In this document: positions 5,188 through 6,980 of the stretch, in pieces
Position numbering within the stretch: position 1 is the stretch's first letter
How the letters are laid out: each line of letters opens with the position of its first letter
Origin: Bacteroides_F sp964482605
GTDB taxonomy: Bacteria > Bacillota > Clostridia > Lachnospirales > Lachnospiraceae
Direction: 5' to 3'
Assembly (NCBI GenBank): GCA_964482605.1
Contig: CAYZYS010000108.1
Span: 1-6,980, forward strand
Length of the DNA stretch: 6,980 nt
Translations under genes and position numbers: made by a program
Notes under the pieces: generated by a model
The model's database searches: none
Told to the model about the DNA's origin: nothing
Seen by the model: the letters and a program-made list of their open reading frames with translations, nothing else

Positions 5188-6405
5188 ATGGGAAGGAAGA
5201 AAAACTTGGAAACAGAGGAGGAGCAGCCAACGAACCTCCTGGCAAACAGGCTGTCAAGGAACCAGGCGAAGAACGAGGCCATAAGCCGTGACCTCAGGAA
5301 AATTGGTTCACAGCAGCAGATGGCAAGGCTGTCAAACGCGGGACAGCAGCACAATTATACGCAGGCAACGGCACGGCAGGCATATGGCTACCAGGACACG
5401 GGACAGGCGGAATACCAGAACCCGCAGGCAGGCATGCAGCCACCATACGGGCAGGCGGCACCACAACAGCAGGCGGCATATGGGCAAGCCATGCAACAGG
5501 CAACACCACAACAGGCTTCATACGGGCAGGCCACGCAACAGGCAACACCACAACAGGCTTCATACGGGCAGACCATACAACAGGCAGCGCCACAACAGGC
5601 TTCATATGGGCAAGCCATGCAGCAGCCACCGCAACAGGCGGCAAATGAACAGACGGATTCAGCCATGCAGGAAGCCGCCATGCCGGCACAGCAGTCATCA
5701 ATCAACCTCAACGTGAATGGGAGGCGGGTGTCAATCCCAAACACCGGGACTGACATCAACATCAACCTCTCAGGAATCGGGGGTGACGGGCAGCAGCCGT
5801 CCAGGCCGTTGACCATGGCGGAGAGGCAGGCACAGTTCCTTGAGCTTGACCAGAAGAAAAAGGACGCAAGGGCCTCTGCCACGGCAAGGCTGTTCATAAA
5901 CATCATGATAGTGGCGTGCGTGCTGGCAACCATTTACACAATCGGGGTGGTGTTCATGTTTGAGGTTGACAAGGTGGGGACAATGGCAATGTCACCAACC
6001 TACTCAACGGGTGACACGGTGTGGTGCAACAAGATGGTTTACAGGCTGTCGTCGCCGTCATATGGTGACGTGGTCGCACTGAAGACGCCTTCCGGCAAAA
6101 AAACCATCCTCAGGGTGGTGGGGCTGCCGGGCGACACGGTCCTCATCAAAAATGGCACCCTGTACATCAATGGGCTTGAGCAGACAGCCTCATACCCTGA
6201 CATGCAGTACGCGGGCATAGCGGCAGAGACCATAATCCTGTCGGACGGACAGTATTTCGTGCTGGGCGACAACAGGAATGACTGCGTTGACAGCAGGAAT
6301 GACAGCGTTGCGGTTGTCACGCTCCAGGACCACATCATAGGGAGGATAAGCGAGAAAAAGGCACCGTCGTTCCTGTCATTCACGGGAACCACCCTTACCA
6401 ACTGA
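5188..6405 (+). CDS. Signal peptidase I-like membrane protein with Gln-rich repeats, catalytic dyad apparently lost (405 aa)
   Basis: The start is the ATG at 5188 with AAAGGA (5173-5178) upstream; the frame is open back into the helicase gene but lacks a better site. The order is: a charged N-terminus (MGRKKNLETEEEQ), a Gln/Ala-rich region (about residues 50-165) with YGQA..QQATPQQAS repeats, a strand-like segment (INLNVNGRRVSI), one membrane helix (about 235-258) and a C-terminal S26 signal peptidase I fold. Recognisable boxes are MSPTYSTGD, LRVVGLPGD, LYINGLEQ and YFVLGDNRNDCVDSR. In active enzymes the first box reads S-M-x-P-T and the second begins K-R-V-I-G. Here the Ser position is Ala267 and the Lys position is Leu308, so it is probably not a peptidase. 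Family members are usually about 170-200 aa, so the 230-residue cytoplasmic extension is unusual. A binding or scaffolding role at the membrane is a guess. Confidence 0.85.
   Translation: MGRKKNLETEEEQPTNLLANRLSRNQAKNEAISRDLRKIGSQQQMARLSNAGQQHNYTQATARQAYGYQDTGQAEYQNPQAGMQPPYGQAAPQQQAAYGQAMQQATPQQASYGQATQQATPQQASYGQTIQQAAPQQASYGQAMQQPPQQAANEQTDSAMQEAAMPAQQSSINLNVNGRRVSIPNTGTDININLSGIGGDGQQPSRPLTMAERQAQFLELDQKKKDARASATARLFINIMIVACVLATIYTIGVVFMFEVDKVGTMAMSPTYSTGDTVWCNKMVYRLSSPSYGDVVALKTPSGKKTILRVVGLPGDTVLIKNGTLYINGLEQTASYPDMQYAGIAAETIILSDGQYFVLGDNRNDCVDSRNDSVAVVTLQDHIIGRISEKKAPSFLSFTGTTLTN
5446..5643 (+). repeat. Coding 42-bp tandem repeats (YGQ-type, Gln/Ala-rich)
   Basis: Three full 42-bp units (5479-5520, 5521-5562, 5563-5604) each encode a 14-residue YGQ..QQA.PQQAS block. 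They are flanked by a shorter unit of 33 bp (5446-5478) and a degenerate one of 39 bp (5605-5643). Every unit begins with TAY-GGG-CAR. Lengths are multiples of three, so copy number can vary without breaking the frame. Confidence 0.9.
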
Positions 6406-6415
6406 CACAAGGAAG

Positions 6416-6439
6416 CCCACGGTCCTGCCGTGGGTTTTT
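6416..6439 (+). terminator. Intrinsic terminator after the signal peptidase-like gene
   Basis: CCCACGG (6416-6422) and CCGTGGG (6428-6434) form a perfect 7-bp stem with a 5-nt loop, followed by five T. It begins 11 nt after the stop codon. Confidence 0.9.
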
Positions 6440-6489
6440 CTGGTCATGTGCATGCAGTGCCAGGAATGGCATTGACAAAAAACACATAG

Positions 6490-6623
6490 TGACATCCTCC
6501 CCCACCTAAAGAGGTGGGGGCTTCCTCTTGCAACAAGGCAAGCAGTCGGTTCTCGTTCGAGTAGCCTAATGGCTACAGCATAAGCGAGCGAACCCCGTGT
6601 GCCCCACGGTTTATTTGTTTGGA
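6490..6623 (-). ncRNA. Right end / omega RNA (reRNA) scaffold region of the tnpB element
   Basis: In IS605-type elements the RNA guide of TnpB is made from the 3' end of tnpB through the right end, with the guide read from flanking DNA. The non-coding part here fits: it starts right after the tnpB stop, contains a GTAGCC/GGCTAC hairpin (6561-6566 with 6571-6576), possible longer-range GGTTC/GAACC pairing (6548-6552 with 6590-6594), and ends in the strong right-end hairpin. The guide would then come from DNA at about 6489 and downward. The 5' end probably lies inside tnpB. Confidence 0.55.
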
Positions 6624-6980
6624 TTATGCGAAAACCAACCGCATGCCCTCATTCCTGATGTTTATGGCGGCATTTACATCCCTGTCGTGATGTGTTCCGC
6701 ATTCGGGGCAATCCCACGCTCTGATTGACAAATTCTTTGTTTCGGGATTTTTATATCCGCAACAAGAACAAGTTTGAGAACTTGCAAAAAACTTGTCTAT
6801 CTTAATCAGTTGTTTGCCTTGTTCTTCCAACTTGTATTTCAGAAACGTTGTGAACATACCCCAACCGTTATCCGATACAGACTTACCGAAATTCAACGCT
6901 TGTGACATTGCTTTCATATCAAGATTTTCAATGCAAACACAATCGTAGGCATTGGTTATCTGCCGTGACTGCTTGTGCAG
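6624..6980 (-). CDS. tnpB: TnpB-family RNA-guided nuclease, C-terminal part (cut by window edge)
   Basis: The frame is open to the window edge, so 118 residues of the C-terminus are seen. An internal Met (6917) is not the real start. TnpB is an RNA-guided, RuvC-type DNA nuclease of IS605-family transposons and the ancestor of Cas12. Visible motifs: CIENLD near the window edge, carrying the RuvC-II catalytic Glu (codon 6929-6927); the SSQTCSCCG and CPECG halves of a four-cysteine zinc finger; and HDRDVNAAINI, carrying the RuvC-III catalytic Asp. No internal stop or frameshift is seen, so this part looks intact and could be active. The stop TAA (6626-6624) is followed by the omega RNA/right-end region. 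The gene converges on the signal peptidase-like gene, and a terminator lies between them. Confidence 0.93.
   Translation of the reverse strand: MHKQSRQITNAYDCVCIENLDMKAMSQALNFGKSVSDNGWGMFTTFLKYKLEEQGKQLIKIDKFFASSQTCSCCGYKNPETKNLSIRAWDCPECGTHHDRDVNAAINIRNEGMRLVFA

Larger units (their letters stand above)
6490..6980 (-). mobile_element. IS200/IS605-superfamily (IS1341-like) element, partial
   Basis: The window holds the right-hand part of an IS605-type element: the 3' part of tnpB and a right end with a strong subterminal hairpin. CCCCCACCT (6499-6507) pairs with AGGTGGGGG (6512-6520) around a 4-nt loop. The outer boundary appears to lie near 6490 (minus strand ...GGATGTCAC). These elements have subterminal hairpins instead of terminal inverted repeats and make no target duplication, so the exact edge cannot be fixed here. 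The left end, and whether a tnpA is present, are outside the window. Confidence 0.75.

Noticed and set aside
5388..5933. Minus-strand frame with regular Cys-rich repeats (YEACCGVACC type)
   Set aside because: The regularity is only the reverse complement of the 42-bp Gln-rich repeats of the plus-strand gene; it has no ribosome site.
6472..6500. TTGACA at 6472-6477 as a promoter
   Set aside because: There is no -10 box at 16-18 nt; that position is the right-end hairpin of the insertion element.
1..6980. CRISPR array, tRNA or rRNA genes
   Set aside because: No regularly spaced identical repeats with unique spacers and no tRNA cloverleaf or rRNA segment was seen; the only tandem repeats are in-frame within coding sequence.

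Overview
The window looks like a piece of an accessory or mobile region from a low-to-mid GC Gram-positive bacterium, most likely a clostridial (Lachnospiraceae-like) gut Firmicute. This rests on strong GGAGG-type ribosome binding sites, near-consensus sigma-A promoters, U-rich intrinsic terminators, a Fst/TxpA-like small hydrophobic peptide and an IS200/IS605-type TnpB. The species cannot be fixed from the sequence. No relaxase, coupling protein, integrase or capsid gene is visible, so whether the host element is a plasmid, conjugative element or phage is open.

Layout. (1) 1-366: a strong promoter (45-73) followed almost at once by an intrinsic terminator (117-143), then a hairpin-rich leader. 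(2) 367-2061: three closely spaced plus-strand genes of unknown function: a 73-aa protein, a 279-aa protein, and a 194-aa membrane protein whose N-terminal helix unit is duplicated. (3) 2062-2680: an AT-rich island with two tandem promoter/terminator units on the plus strand, each predicted to make an RNA of about 115 nt. They converge on a minus-strand gene for a 43-aa single-helix membrane peptide with its own strong promoter, a 5' stem-loop and an occluded Shine-Dalgarno. This has the architecture of a type I toxin-antitoxin system. (4) 2780-5005: a RecD2/RecD-like superfamily 1 helicase, followed by a terminator. (5) 5188-6405: a type I signal peptidase-like membrane protein with a long Gln/Ala-rich repeat region and with both catalytic residues (Ser and Lys) apparently replaced. 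A terminator follows. (6) 6490-6980: the 3' part of an IS605/IS1341-type element on the minus strand, with the end of tnpB and its structured right end / omega RNA region. It continues past the window edge.

How the parts fit. The helicase and the pseudo-peptidase are separated by a terminator, yet both carry a similar upstream sequence (CATGG-N22-CATACT, 44-45 nt before the start), which hints at common control. The toxin-antitoxin island would serve to maintain the element. The most notable items are the tandem, apparently paralogous antitoxin RNAs with what may be a relic toxin tail in the outer copy, and the signal peptidase fold without its Ser-Lys dyad.
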